This document shows, in pieces, positions 53,424 to 64,000 of a stretch of DNA of 64,000 nt. Position 1 is the first letter of the stretch. Each line of letters opens with the position of its first letter. The notes below the pieces were generated by a model. That model was not told the DNA's origin, did not search any database, and saw only the letters and a program-made list of their open reading frames with translations. The position numbers were made by a program, and so were the translations under genes. The stretch comes from Arcobacter arenosus (GTDB lineage Bacteria; Campylobacterota; Campylobacteria; Campylobacterales; Arcobacteraceae), in the NCBI RefSeq assembly GCF_005771535.1, contig NZ_VANU01000002.1:1-64000 (forward strand), in the 5' to 3' direction.

Positions 53424-55241
53424 CTATTCAGCGAATTTCGCCTTCTTAGCAGCTCTTTTCCTAACCGTAGGATCAAGCTCTCTTTTTCTAACTCTAATCG
53501 TTTGAGGTGTAACCTCAACTAACTCATCTTCTTCAATCCACTCTAGTGCATTTTCTAAAGACATAACTCTTGGCGGGATAAGCTTGATAGCATCATCTGA
53601 TCCCGAAGCTCTTACGTTTGTAAGTGCCTTTCCTTTAATTGGGTTAACATCTAAATCGTTGGATTTAGCATGTTCACCAATTACCATTCCTACATAAACC
53701 TTATCTTGAGGCTTAATGTACATAACACCTCTTTCTTGTAGGTTGAAAATTGAGAAACCTAATGCTTCACCATTTTCCATGGATACAAGTGCTCCATTTT
53801 TCCTAGATTCTACATTTCCAGAGTATGGCCTAAATTCTAAGAATGAGTGATTCATAACACCCTCACCTTTTGTATCAGTTAAAAACTCAGTTCTAATACC
53901 AATTAAACCTCTAGCTGGGATTTCAAACTCTAACCTTGTAAATCCAGCACCCATAGGAACCATGTTTGTCATGTTTGCTTTTTTCTTTCCTAATTTTTCA
54001 ATGATAGTTCCAGAATACTCATCAGGAGTATCAATTACTAAGTGTTCAAATGGTTCCATAGTTACACCATTTTCCTCTTTTGTAATTACCTCAGGTCTAC
54101 CAATAGAGAATTCAAAACCTTCTCTTCTCATATTCTCAGCTAAAATAGTAATTTGAAGTTCACCCCTACCGTTAACTTTAAATTTACCCTCACCAATTTG
54201 CTCATAATTCATAGCAATATTAGTGTTCATCTCAGCTTTTAATCTTTCATCAATTTTATTTGAAGTAACAAACTTACCTTCAGTACCTGCTAATGGTGAA
54301 TCATTAACTGCGAATGTAACTGAAAGTGTTGGCTCTTCAATATGCATAGGATCTAGTGGCATTGGATTAGCTGGGTCACAAAGTGAATCACCTACGTCAA
54401 TTGTTTCAAATCCAGCAACAGCACAGATATCACCAGCTCCTGCTTCTTTGATTTCAATTCTATCTAGACCTTTAAATCCAATAAGTTTAGTAACTCTACC
54501 TTTTACTTTTTCACCATCTGCTTTTACAAGCATTACAGTTTCACCCATTGAAATTTTTCCATTAAAAATTCTAGAGATACCAATTTTTCCAATGAAATTA
54601 TCATAATCAAGAGTAAATACTTGAAGTTGAAGACCATTCTCTTCACTACCTTGTGGTTTTGGAACTTCATTTAAAATAGTTTCAAATAATGGCTGTAAAT
54701 CTTTTTTCTCATCTTCAAGGGCATGCATTGCATAACCATCTCTAGCTGCTGCATAAATAACAGGGAATTCTAATTGCTCTTCTGTTGCACCCATTTGGTC
54801 AAATAGGTCAAATACTTCATCAACAACTCTATCAGGTTCACCTGCAGGTTTATCTATTTTATTTACAACAACGATTGGTCTATGTCCTAAAGATAAAGCT
54901 TTTTTTACAACAAATTTTGTTTGAGGCATAACTCCCTCTTGTGCGTCAACAAGAAGTAAAACAGAGTCAACCATTTTAAGAACCCTCTCAACTTCTCCAC
55001 CAAAATCGGCGTGACCTGGAGTGTCAATAATGTTAATTCTTACTCCCTCATAATCAATAGCTGTATTTTTAGAAAGAATTGTAATACCTCTTTCTTTCTC
55101 AATATCATTACTATCCATTACTCTTTCATCCACTTGCGTGTGAGCTGCGAAAGTACCAGATTGTTTTAGTAATTCATCAACAAGTGTAGTTTTACCGTGG
55201 TCAACGTGTGCGATTACGGCAATATTTCTAATGTCTCTCAT
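53424..55241 (-). CDS. typA: ribosome-associated GTPase TypA/BipA
   Basis: The 605-residue protein is a translational GTPase with an EF-G-like G domain: [20 protein letters not shown] (G1), [15 protein letters not shown] (G3), NKIDKP (G4). It also has a beta-barrel domain and the unique BipA C-terminal domain ([20 protein letters not shown] and the basic tail KKAKF). It supports ribosome assembly and stress growth. An -10 TATAAT lies upstream, and a strong terminator follows the stop. Confidence 0.96.
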   Translation of the reverse strand: MRDIRNIAVIAHVDHGKTTLVDELLKQSGTFAAHTQVDERVMDSNDIEKERGITILSKNTAIDYEGVRINIIDTPGHADFGGEVERVLKMVDSVLLLVDAQEGVMPQTKFVVKKALSLGHRPIVVVNKIDKPAGEPDRVVDEVFDLFDQMGATEEQLEFPVIYAAARDGYAMHALEDEKKDLQPLFETILNEVPKPQGSEENGLQLQVFTLDYDNFIGKIGISRIFNGKISMGETVMLVKADGEKVKGRVTKLIGFKGLDRIEIKEAGAGDICAVAGFETIDVGDSLCDPANPMPLDPMHIEEPTLSVTFAVNDSPLAGTEGKFVTSNKIDERLKAEMNTNIAMNYEQIGEGKFKVNGRGELQITILAENMRREGFEFSIGRPEVITKEENGVTMEPFEHLVIDTPDEYSGTIIEKLGKKKANMTNMVPMGAGFTRLEFEIPARGLIGIRTEFLTDTKGEGVMNHSFLEFRPYSGNVESRKNGALVSMENGEALGFSIFNLQERGVMYIKPQDKVYVGMVIGEHAKSNDLDVNPIKGKALTNVRASGSDDAIKLIPPRVMSLENALEWIEEDELVEVTPQTIRVRKRELDPTVRKRAAKKAKFAE

Positions 55242-55277
55242 TTATTCTCTTTATGATAATTTCTTTTAATTTCGCGG

Positions 55278-55306
55278 ATTATACTAAAACTTTGCTTAAA
55301 GTCTTA
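55278..55306 (-). promoter_or_regulatory. typA promoter
   Basis: On the minus strand a perfect -10 TATAAT (55278-55283) is followed by a GC-rich discriminator (CCGCG), typical of growth-rate-controlled promoters. The -35 is poor. Confidence 0.5.
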
Positions 55307-55456
55307 AAAGTTTTATATTTTAGTTTCATTTTGATTATTTATTTTCAAAAAGTGTCTAAAAGATAACTTTTAGTTCATTTTAGAGGTTTACAATTACAAC
55401 ATATAAAAAATGAAGCTAATATATTTTTTTAAGCTTCAATTAAAAAAGGAAAAAAA

Positions 55457-56857
55457 ATGACAAAAAGAATAGAACACGATTTGATTGGAGACAGAGAAAT
55501 TCCAATGGAAATCTATTATGGTGTACAAACACTAAGAGCAAAAGAAAATTTTAATATAACAGGAATAACACTTTCTAATTTCCCAACATTTATAACTTCA
55601 ATTGCAAAGGTTAAAAAATCTTGTGCCTTAGCAAACTATGAATTAGGATTATTAGAAGAGTATAAAAAAAGTGCAATTTGCGAAGCTTGTGATGAACTTA
55701 TTGCAGGTAAATATCATGAACAATTTGTAGTTGATATGTTCCAAGGTGGAGCAGGAACTTCTGTAAATATGAATGCAAATGAAGTTATAGCAAATATTGC
55801 TTTAGAGATTTTAGGACATAACAAAGGTGAATACGCATTTCTACATCCAAACAATGATGTAAATAAATCACAATCAACAAATGATGCATATCCTACTGCA
55901 TTTAGAATTGCTTTATATGAAAAAATATATGAACTAGTTGATTCTATGACTATTCTTAGAAAAGCATTTAGTGAAAAAGCTGATGAATTTAGTGAAGTAA
56001 TTAAAATGGGTAGAACACAATTACAAGATGCAGTTCCTATGACTTTAGGTCAAGAGTTCCATTCATTTGCAACAATGATTGAAGAGGATATTCAAAGATT
56101 ACTTGAATCTCAACAATTAGTTAGAGAGATGAATTTAGGAGCAACAGCAATTGGTACAGGAATCAATTCTCACCCTGAATATGCTCATTTAGTAGAACAA
56201 AAACTTCAAGATGTTACAGGAAGACCATTTAAAACTGCAAAAGATTTAGTTGAAGCAACTCAAGATACAGGTGCTTATGTACAAATCTCTGGAGTATTAA
56301 AAAGAATTGCTACAAAAATCTCAAAAATTTGTAATGACTTAAGACTTTTAAGTTCAGGGCCTAGAGCTGGATTAAATGAGATAAATCTTCCAGCAATGCA
56401 ACCAGGAAGTTCAATTATGCCAGGAAAAGTTAACCCTGTTATTCCTGAAGTTGTAAATCAAGTTGCATTCCAAGTTATTGGTACAGATATGACTATTACA
56501 ATGGCAAGTGAAGGTGGACAATTACAATTAAATGTTTTTGAGCCAGTTATCGCATACAACTTATTTAATAATATGAATATGATGAAAAGTGCGTTTGAAA
56601 CACTTGCAGATAAATGTGTAAAAGGAATTACTGCAAATGAAGAGCATTGTAAAAATTTAGTTGTTAATTCAATTGGATTAGTAACTGCATTAAATCCACA
56701 TATTGGATATGAAAACTCAACATCAGTTGCAAAAGAAGCACTTGATAGTGGGCAATCAGTTTATGACATTGTTTTAAAAAGAGGTCTTTTAACTAAAGAA
56801 GAACTTGAAGATATTATAAGACCAGAAAATATGATCAAACCTAGATTAATTAAATAG
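55457..56857 (+). CDS. aspA: aspartate ammonia-lyase
   Basis: AspA converts aspartate to fumarate and ammonia. The 466-residue protein has the fumarase/aspartase signature GSSIMPGKVNPVIPE (about 315-329) and the start MTKRIEHDLIGDREIPMEIYYGVQT; NDVNKSQSTNDAYPT carries substrate-binding residues. It sits with a dicarboxylate transporter, feeding fumarate to C4-dicarboxylate exchange. A leader hairpin (about 55411-55438) precedes it with AAAAAAGGAAA upstream. Confidence 0.95.
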   Translation: MTKRIEHDLIGDREIPMEIYYGVQTLRAKENFNITGITLSNFPTFITSIAKVKKSCALANYELGLLEEYKKSAICEACDELIAGKYHEQFVVDMFQGGAGTSVNMNANEVIANIALEILGHNKGEYAFLHPNNDVNKSQSTNDAYPTAFRIALYEKIYELVDSMTILRKAFSEKADEFSEVIKMGRTQLQDAVPMTLGQEFHSFATMIEEDIQRLLESQQLVREMNLGATAIGTGINSHPEYAHLVEQKLQDVTGRPFKTAKDLVEATQDTGAYVQISGVLKRIATKISKICNDLRLLSSGPRAGLNEINLPAMQPGSSIMPGKVNPVIPEVVNQVAFQVIGTDMTITMASEGGQLQLNVFEPVIAYNLFNNMNMMKSAFETLADKCVKGITANEEHCKNLVVNSIGLVTALNPHIGYENSTSVAKEALDSGQSVYDIVLKRGLLTKEELEDIIRPENMIKPRLIK

Positions 56858-56887
56858 GTTCACTTAAACTTACAGAAGGAGAAAAAA

Positions 56888-59264
<2,377 letters not shown>

Positions 59265-59265
59265 T

Positions 59266-59296
59266 AAAAAGGGAGAATTTAATTCTCTCCTTTTTA
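59266..59296 (+). terminator. terminator after ansB
   Basis: A stem of about 14 pairs with one bulge (59266-59279 with 59281-59295) ends in a T-run. It closes the aspA-dcu-ansB operon. Confidence 0.75.
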
Positions 59297-59334
59297 TTTC
59301 TTAGATAAAATATCTAAAATATAAAGGATATCTA

Positions 59335-61545
59335 ATGAGAATAAAAACTCTTCTACTACTTATAATACTAATAAATATATCCTTATTTGCACAATCAAAT
59401 AAAAACGTACTTATAATCAATTCTTACCATAGAGGTTTTGAATGGAGTGATAAGGTAATCAACGGAATAGAAAAAACTTTATACAATACAAAAACCAATG
59501 TAAATGTTTTATATATGGATTCAAAAAGAATTGCATCAGAAAAATATTTCAACAAAATGAAAGAACTATATAAACTACAACTAGGAAAAAGTAACTACAA
59601 TCTAATTGTTGCTGTTGATACTTTTGCCTACGAATTCATGCTGAAAAACTACAATGAACTTTTTAAAGATGAACCACTATATTTTGTAGGTATTGAACAA
59701 TATTCCCAAAAAGATGTTGACTTCTATAACTTAACAGATAAAGTATCTGGAGTATTAGAGAAAAGAGCAATTGACGAAACTATTCAAATTATAAATAAAT
59801 CAATCCCAAAATTAAATAAACTATATATTATAAATGACAAAAGTAAAAATGGAGACCATACAGACCCATATATACGAAATGCTATAAATAATCTAAATAA
59901 AAATATTGAAATAGAATATATTCGAAGTTCAAACCTAGATAAATTAAAGGAAAAATTCTCAAAGTATAAAAAAAATGAAGCAATATTTTTTATACGTTTT
60001 TACAATAATGAAGATGGTTCTTTAAATAAAAACAGTGAAATTGCTTCAATGATAGATTCATGTAAAATCCCTGTTTTCTCAACTGATACATTATTTATTG
60101 GAAAAGGTTCAGTGGGAGGGAAACTTGTAGATATTCAAAAATTAGGAGAAAATGCCGGTGTTGATATTTTAAGAATTTTAAATAATCAATTAAAACTTTC
60201 ATTTATAAAAGTTGATACCTCATATGAATATATTTTTGATTACAAAAAAATCAAAGAGTTTAATATAAAACTAGAAAGAATGAATTTAAACTATACACTA
60301 ATAAATACCCCAAAAACTTTTTTTGATGAGTATAGAGAATTTATTGATATTGTTTTTATAATCAGTCCATTTTTAGTTCTTTTAATCCTTGGATTAATAC
60401 ACAATTTAGTACTAAGAATCCAAAGATCAAAAATCTCTCAACAAAGAATAGAATTAGACAAAATTTTATTAAATGCCATAGATAATCCAATTGTTTGGCA
60501 AGACAAAGATGGGAAAATTGTCGAATATAATACTAAATTTGAAGAATTTATGAAATATAAAACACCAGATAATAAAGATTTAACTTTTTGTGATTTTATG
60601 AAAAACTATAAAAACAAACCAATAATTGATTGTTTAAAAAAATTTATAAATAAATCAGAAACTGAAAATCTATTAAGAATAGAAACTAATACCCAAGAGA
60701 AATTTTACATAATAAATCAAACAAACTATACTGAAAATATCTATAATACTAGTGGGACTGTAACTGTTTTAACAGATATAACAAAAGAAAAAGAAGCTAT
60801 AAAAGAGAAATCAAAACATCAAGAGTTTATTATCCAACAAAGTAAACTTGCTGAAATAGGTGAAGTTTTTTCATCAATAGCACATCAATGGAAAGCTCCT
60901 TTAGTGGAGATTGCAACCATTGCTCAAAAACAAGCCTATAATGAAGATAGTAATTTTGATGGGAAAAACAATATATATGTTAACGATATTATGGTGCAAG
61001 TTAAATATATGACTGATACTATAAATGACTTCCAAAAATTCATTATGCCATCTACTAAAAAAATAGCTTTTGATGTTCATGAATCAATAAGTGAAATGCT
61101 AGAAATTATAAGACACAATCTAAAATATAACTATATTGATGTAGATATAAATGTTCAGGAAGGAACCCATTTAACAGTATTAGGTTATAAAAATGAGTTT
61201 ATGCAAACTCTTCTTAATATTGTAAATAATTCAAAAGATGCCATTATAAAACAAAAGAAAATTGGGAATATAAAAAAAGGCGAAATCACAATAAATTTAA
61301 ACAATTTTGAAAAATATTTACAAATTGAAATTATTGATAATGGAGGTGGTATTCCCCAAATATTTATTGAAAATATATTTAAGCCATATTTTACAACAAA
61401 AAATAAAGGGCATGGAATCGGTTTGTATATGGCAAAACTTATTATAGAAGATAAAATTGGTGGAAAAATAGAAGCACAAAATGTAAAAAATGGCGCAAAA
61501 TTTATAATTAAACTGGAGACTTACAATGAAAATATTGGTTCTTGA
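59335..61545 (+). CDS. sensor kinase with fused periplasmic binding domain
   Basis: The 736-residue protein has a signal peptide or anchor (about 1-20), an ABC_sub_bind-like domain (about 22-320; VLIINSYHRGFEWSDKVINGIEKTL matches the pattern of the separate protein at 52136), a membrane helix (about 340-360), a PAS domain (about 375-485), a HisKA with IAHQWKAPLVEIA (phosphorylated histidine) and a HATPase (NNSKDAI, IIDNGGGIPQ, GHGIGLYMAK). It is a one-piece version of the two-gene sensor at 50088-53101. Its response regulator overlaps by 20 bases. The position suggests sensing amino acids or dicarboxylates. Confidence 0.92.
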   Translation: MRIKTLLLLIILINISLFAQSNKNVLIINSYHRGFEWSDKVINGIEKTLYNTKTNVNVLYMDSKRIASEKYFNKMKELYKLQLGKSNYNLIVAVDTFAYEFMLKNYNELFKDEPLYFVGIEQYSQKDVDFYNLTDKVSGVLEKRAIDETIQIINKSIPKLNKLYIINDKSKNGDHTDPYIRNAINNLNKNIEIEYIRSSNLDKLKEKFSKYKKNEAIFFIRFYNNEDGSLNKNSEIASMIDSCKIPVFSTDTLFIGKGSVGGKLVDIQKLGENAGVDILRILNNQLKLSFIKVDTSYEYIFDYKKIKEFNIKLERMNLNYTLINTPKTFFDEYREFIDIVFIISPFLVLLILGLIHNLVLRIQRSKISQQRIELDKILLNAIDNPIVWQDKDGKIVEYNTKFEEFMKYKTPDNKDLTFCDFMKNYKNKPIIDCLKKFINKSETENLLRIETNTQEKFYIINQTNYTENIYNTSGTVTVLTDITKEKEAIKEKSKHQEFIIQQSKLAEIGEVFSSIAHQWKAPLVEIATIAQKQAYNEDSNFDGKNNIYVNDIMVQVKYMTDTINDFQKFIMPSTKKIAFDVHESISEMLEIIRHNLKYNYIDVDINVQEGTHLTVLGYKNEFMQTLLNIVNNSKDAIIKQKKIGNIKKGEITINLNNFEKYLQIEIIDNGGGIPQIFIENIFKPYFTTKNKGHGIGLYMAKLIIEDKIGGKIEAQNVKNGAKFIIKLETYNENIGS

Positions 61546-62182
61546 AGATAATGAAAGATTATCAAAACTAATAAAAAATGCCCTAAATAAACATGGTTAT
61601 ATTGTAGATTTAGTAAGTGATGGAGAAGAAGCCTTAGATAAAATTTTAGATGGTTATTCATGTTTTGTATTAGATATAAATGTGCCTTCTTTAGATGGAA
61701 TCTCTGTTTTAGAATCTATTAAAATGTATCACAAAAATGTACCTACAATTATAATTAGTTCAAACCATGACTTAGAAAAAATTCAAAAATCATATGAAAC
61801 AGGGTGTGATGACTATATAAAAAAACCATTTTTTATGTATGAATTAATCCATAAAATACAAAAACTATGTTTTAAAGAAGTTTCAAAAATAAGTCTTGGG
61901 GAAAAATTCATATATGATATCCCAAAAAGACTTTTAACAAATGACAATAATAAAATCGAACTAGCAAGAAAAGAGATTTTATTATTAGAACTTTTAACAA
62001 AAGATATAAATAGAGTTTTTAGTTTTGATGAGATTGAAGAATATGTTTGGGAAGGAGAACCTTCTACAATTATGAATATTAGAGCTTTGGTTAAAAGAAT
62101 AAGAAAAAAGATACCGGAGAAATCTATAAAAATAGTAAAAGGGATTGGATATAGTGTAAATGCTGTAAAAATCGATGAATAA
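61526..62182 (+). CDS. OmpR-type response regulator
   Basis: The 218-residue protein has a receiver domain (about 1-115, phosphoacceptor aspartate in CFVLDINVPSLDG, lysine in YIKKPFF) and an OmpR-type winged helix (about 125-218, ARKEILLLELLTKDINRVFSFDEIEEYVW). It overlaps the kinase gene and lies between it and glsA, so it probably controls the neighbouring amino acid genes. Confidence 0.92.
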   Translation: MKILVLEDNERLSKLIKNALNKHGYIVDLVSDGEEALDKILDGYSCFVLDINVPSLDGISVLESIKMYHKNVPTIIISSNHDLEKIQKSYETGCDDYIKKPFFMYELIHKIQKLCFKEVSKISLGEKFIYDIPKRLLTNDNNKIELARKEILLLELLTKDINRVFSFDEIEEYVWEGEPSTIMNIRALVKRIRKKIPEKSIKIVKGIGYSVNAVKIDE

Positions 62183-62270
62183 AATAGACTTAAAATAAAG
62201 AAAGAATTTAAAAAAACCACTTTTTATACTCTATGATTTAATATCATAAAAAAAATTCTAAGGTGTGTTT

Positions 62271-63188
62271 ATGGATTATCAAAAAATAATTGAAGAGATA
62301 GAAGAAGAGATTCAGCCCTTTATAAAAGAAGGGAAAGTTGCCGATTATATTCCTGCCCTTGCAAATTCAAATATTAATGACTTTGCAATGAGTATAATTG
62401 AACTTAATGGAAAACAACATAGTATTGGATGTAGCCAAAAACTATTTTCTATACAAAGTATTTCCAAGGTTTTCACCTTCACAATAGCTCTTAAAATTTA
62501 TTGTAAAAATCTATATAAAAGAGTTGGTTATGAGCCATCTGGTAATCCCTTTAATTCCTTAGTACAGCTTGAATACGAAAAAGGAATACCAAGAAACCCT
62601 TTTATAAATGCAGGGGCTATAGTAACAACAGATGCCTTATACTCAAAACATAAAAGCAATACCTTTTATACAATTCTAAATTTTATAAAAAAACAATGTG
62701 GATATGCAGGAATTCAAGCAAACAATGAGATATATGAATCAGAACTAGCCCATGGTTTTAGAAATTTATCTTTAATAAACCTAATGAAAAGTTTTGGCAA
62801 TATTGAAAATAATATAGATGATGTAATCTCCACATATTTTAGACAATGTTCAATCATGATGAACACCCAACAATTGGCAAACTCAATGCTTTATCTAGCA
62901 AATCATGGAATTAATCCTCTAACAAAAGAGGTGATTGTAAGTGCTGCCCAAGCAAAAAGAATAAATGCCCTTATGCTTACTTGTGGACACTATGATGCTT
63001 CTGGTGATTTTGCATTTCATGTTGGACTTCCAGGGAAAAGTGGAGTTGGTGGAGGTATAGTTGCAATAGTACCACAAAAAATGGCAATATGTGTTTACTC
63101 ACCTGGATTGAATAAAGAGGGTAACTCTTTAGTTGGAACAAAAGCTTTAGAACTCTTTACAACAAAAACAAAGTTATCTATCTTCTAA
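62271..63188 (+). CDS. glsA: glutaminase
   Basis: GlsA hydrolyses glutamine to glutamate and ammonia. From the ATG at 62271 (AAGG at 7 bases; a GTG at 62265 was rejected) the product has 305 residues. The beta-lactamase-like serine glutaminase motif SIQSISKVF (S-x-x-K) lies near residues 60-68, with GNPFNSLVQLEYEKGIPRNPFINAGAI and GKSGVGGGIVAIVP. It follows the response regulator by 88 bases. Confidence 0.94.
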   Translation: MDYQKIIEEIEEEIQPFIKEGKVADYIPALANSNINDFAMSIIELNGKQHSIGCSQKLFSIQSISKVFTFTIALKIYCKNLYKRVGYEPSGNPFNSLVQLEYEKGIPRNPFINAGAIVTTDALYSKHKSNTFYTILNFIKKQCGYAGIQANNEIYESELAHGFRNLSLINLMKSFGNIENNIDDVISTYFRQCSIMMNTQQLANSMLYLANHGINPLTKEVIVSAAQAKRINALMLTCGHYDASGDFAFHVGLPGKSGVGGGIVAIVPQKMAICVYSPGLNKEGNSLVGTKALELFTTKTKLSIF

Positions 63189-63242
63189 AGAAATATGAAT
63201 AAAATTTCATATTCCATTCATAAAGGTGTCATAAATAAAAAA

Positions 63243-63274
63243 TAAAATTCCTTAAAATAAAAAGGAATTTTTTT
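63243..63274 (+). terminator. hairpin overlapping terminator and RBS
   Basis: AAAATTCC (63243-63250) and GGAATTTT (63264-63271) form an 8-base-pair stem followed by a T-run, which looks like a glsA terminator. The AAGGA inside is also the Shine-Dalgarno of the next gene, so the stem would block both functions. An additional hairpin lies near 63190-63215. Confidence 0.5.
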
Positions 63275-64000
63275 GATAACCATTGCTTTAAAGGCATTAA
63301 ATGCAAATAAATTAAAAACTATTTTAATATTTGCAAGTTTATTATTCTCAATAACTTCTATTTTCTTGATTAGTTCCATTTCAAATGGAGTTATCTCTAT
63401 GTACTCTAATTTATTGAAAAATGATGGAGATATTATAGTAACTCAAGCAAAAATCTCTGATACATTTTTTTCAAATGTAGATATTAAACTACTAGAAAAA
63501 ATAAATAAATTTGATACAACAACAAAAAGTTCAGCAATTATTGTTGGAGCATCTCCCGTTGAAGAACTTCCAATAGTTGCTATTTATGGCGTTACTTCAA
63601 ATAGATTTTCTAATTATAAAATCGCCCAAGGTAATTATCCAAAAACAGAAGAAGCTTTAATTGGAAACTCAATTTATCAATCACTAGAAAATAAAAATAC
63701 AATTCAAATTGCCAATAAAAAATTCAAAATATCAGGGGTGTTTAAAAGTGATATTGGTTTTGAAAATGGTGGTGTGGTAATAAATATAAATGATGCAAGT
63801 GAAATTTTTAATAAAAGTGCATCAATGATTTTAGTAAATACCAACTACAACACAAACATCAAAAAAGTTATTTCAGATATACAAAAATTAAGTGACAAAA
63901 TAGAAGTTAAATCAACACAAAATTTTGTAGATAGTTATAATCAGTTTAAAATAATTCAAACCTCATCAAATTTAATTGGGTTTATCTCATTTTTTCTAGG
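63273..64000 (+). CDS. ABC transporter permease, FtsX/MacB type (partial)
   Basis: The frame starts with TTG at 63273 and runs off the window; about 242 residues are visible. The N-terminus (ITIALKALNANKLKTILIF) and first membrane helix (about 15-38), followed by a periplasmic MacB_PCD-type domain (YGVTSNRFSNYKIAQGNY, and ISGVFKSDIGFENGGVVI) are typical of FtsX-like permeases of lipoprotein or macrolide exporters. AAAGGA lies 6 bases upstream. The ATPase partner is expected beyond the window. Confidence 0.8.
   Translation, partial: MITIALKALNANKLKTILIFASLLFSITSIFLISSISNGVISMYSNLLKNDGDIIVTQAKISDTFFSNVDIKLLEKINKFDTTTKSSAIIVGASPVEELPIVAIYGVTSNRFSNYKIAQGNYPKTEEALIGNSIYQSLENKNTIQIANKKFKISGVFKSDIGFENGGVVININDASEIFNKSASMILVNTNYNTNIKKVISDIQKLSDKIEVKSTQNFVDSYNQFKIIQTSSNLIGFISFFL

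Noticed and set aside
53336-53518. Open frame on the minus strand inside the typA 3' end
   Set aside because: It shadows typA in another frame and crosses the typA terminator; no ribosome binding site.

Overview
The window reads as chromosomal sequence of a member of the Campylobacterota, most likely an Arcobacter-type organism (Arcobacteraceae). The evidence is very low G+C by eye, gene order and protein style (AbrB and Tct transporters, HisKA kinases with the GNIAHQWRQP core, CysDNH with a NirA-type sulfite reductase, aspA-dcu-ansB), and a preference for TTA/AAA/ATT codons. This placement is inference from protein character; no database search was run. No CRISPR array, intact prophage, insertion sequence or tRNA gene was seen. 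The extreme left edge is the promoter and boxA leader of a ribosomal RNA operon whose 16S gene would lie to the left of position 1.

Layout. 1-360: rrn promoter (reading left) and a palindrome-bearing intergenic region. 361-10527: housekeeping and small genes (BI-1 family, ThiD2-like, BioC-like, SecG, Frr, PyrE, RDD, MFS, YaaA, YchJ, ComEA-like HhH protein, TraT-like lipoprotein, Ung) mixed with unrecognised small proteins. 10612-16981: LemA plus two TPM-domain proteins, an MFS transporter, Gph phosphatase, a DUF4405-type membrane protein and a DUF21/CBS protein. 17096-18451: a MarR regulator with a Rof-like small protein, then a beta-carbonic anhydrase pseudogene and a GC-rich foldback element. 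18452-27143: an organic-acid uptake locus (GntR, Usp, AbrB, two-component pair, TctABC).

27365-35010: a WYL-like mini-protein, a HEPN-domain protein translationally coupled to a flavoprotein, a MoxR ATPase and VWA pair behind a sigma-54 promoter, NhaD, Bcr/CflA efflux and its MarR. 35270-44377: a sulfur assimilation block (MetY, CymR-like Rrf2, CysK, DUF2061, APS reductase CysH, CysD, CysN, sulfite reductase) and a class V aminotransferase. 44384-49264: a di-heme cytochrome with a PhoX-family lipoprotein, and a metallophosphoesterase. 49461-55241: Hsp20 with two CIRCE-like operators, a histidine kinase with a separate ABC-type binding protein, a 31-residue membrane microprotein behind a possible RNA switch, and TypA. 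55457-64000: AspA, Dcu transporter, periplasmic asparaginase, a binding-protein/kinase fusion with its response regulator, glutaminase, and the start of an ABC transporter permease.

How the parts work together. Sulfate activation by CysDN, reduction by CysH and Sir, and incorporation by CysK and MetY form a complete APS-to-cysteine/homocysteine route with its likely regulator embedded. AnsB, GlsA, AspA and Dcu convert asparagine and glutamine to aspartate/glutamate and then fumarate exchange, probably sensed by the adjacent two-component pair. The Tct cluster probably imports a carboxylate sensed by its own two-component pair.

The most interesting unexplained elements are the 31-aa single-pass protein (53157-53252) with mutually exclusive hairpins over its ribosome binding site, the GC-rich foldback at 18326-18404, the shared double operator of the two MarR genes, and the split versus fused ABC-binding-protein/histidine-kinase sensors.
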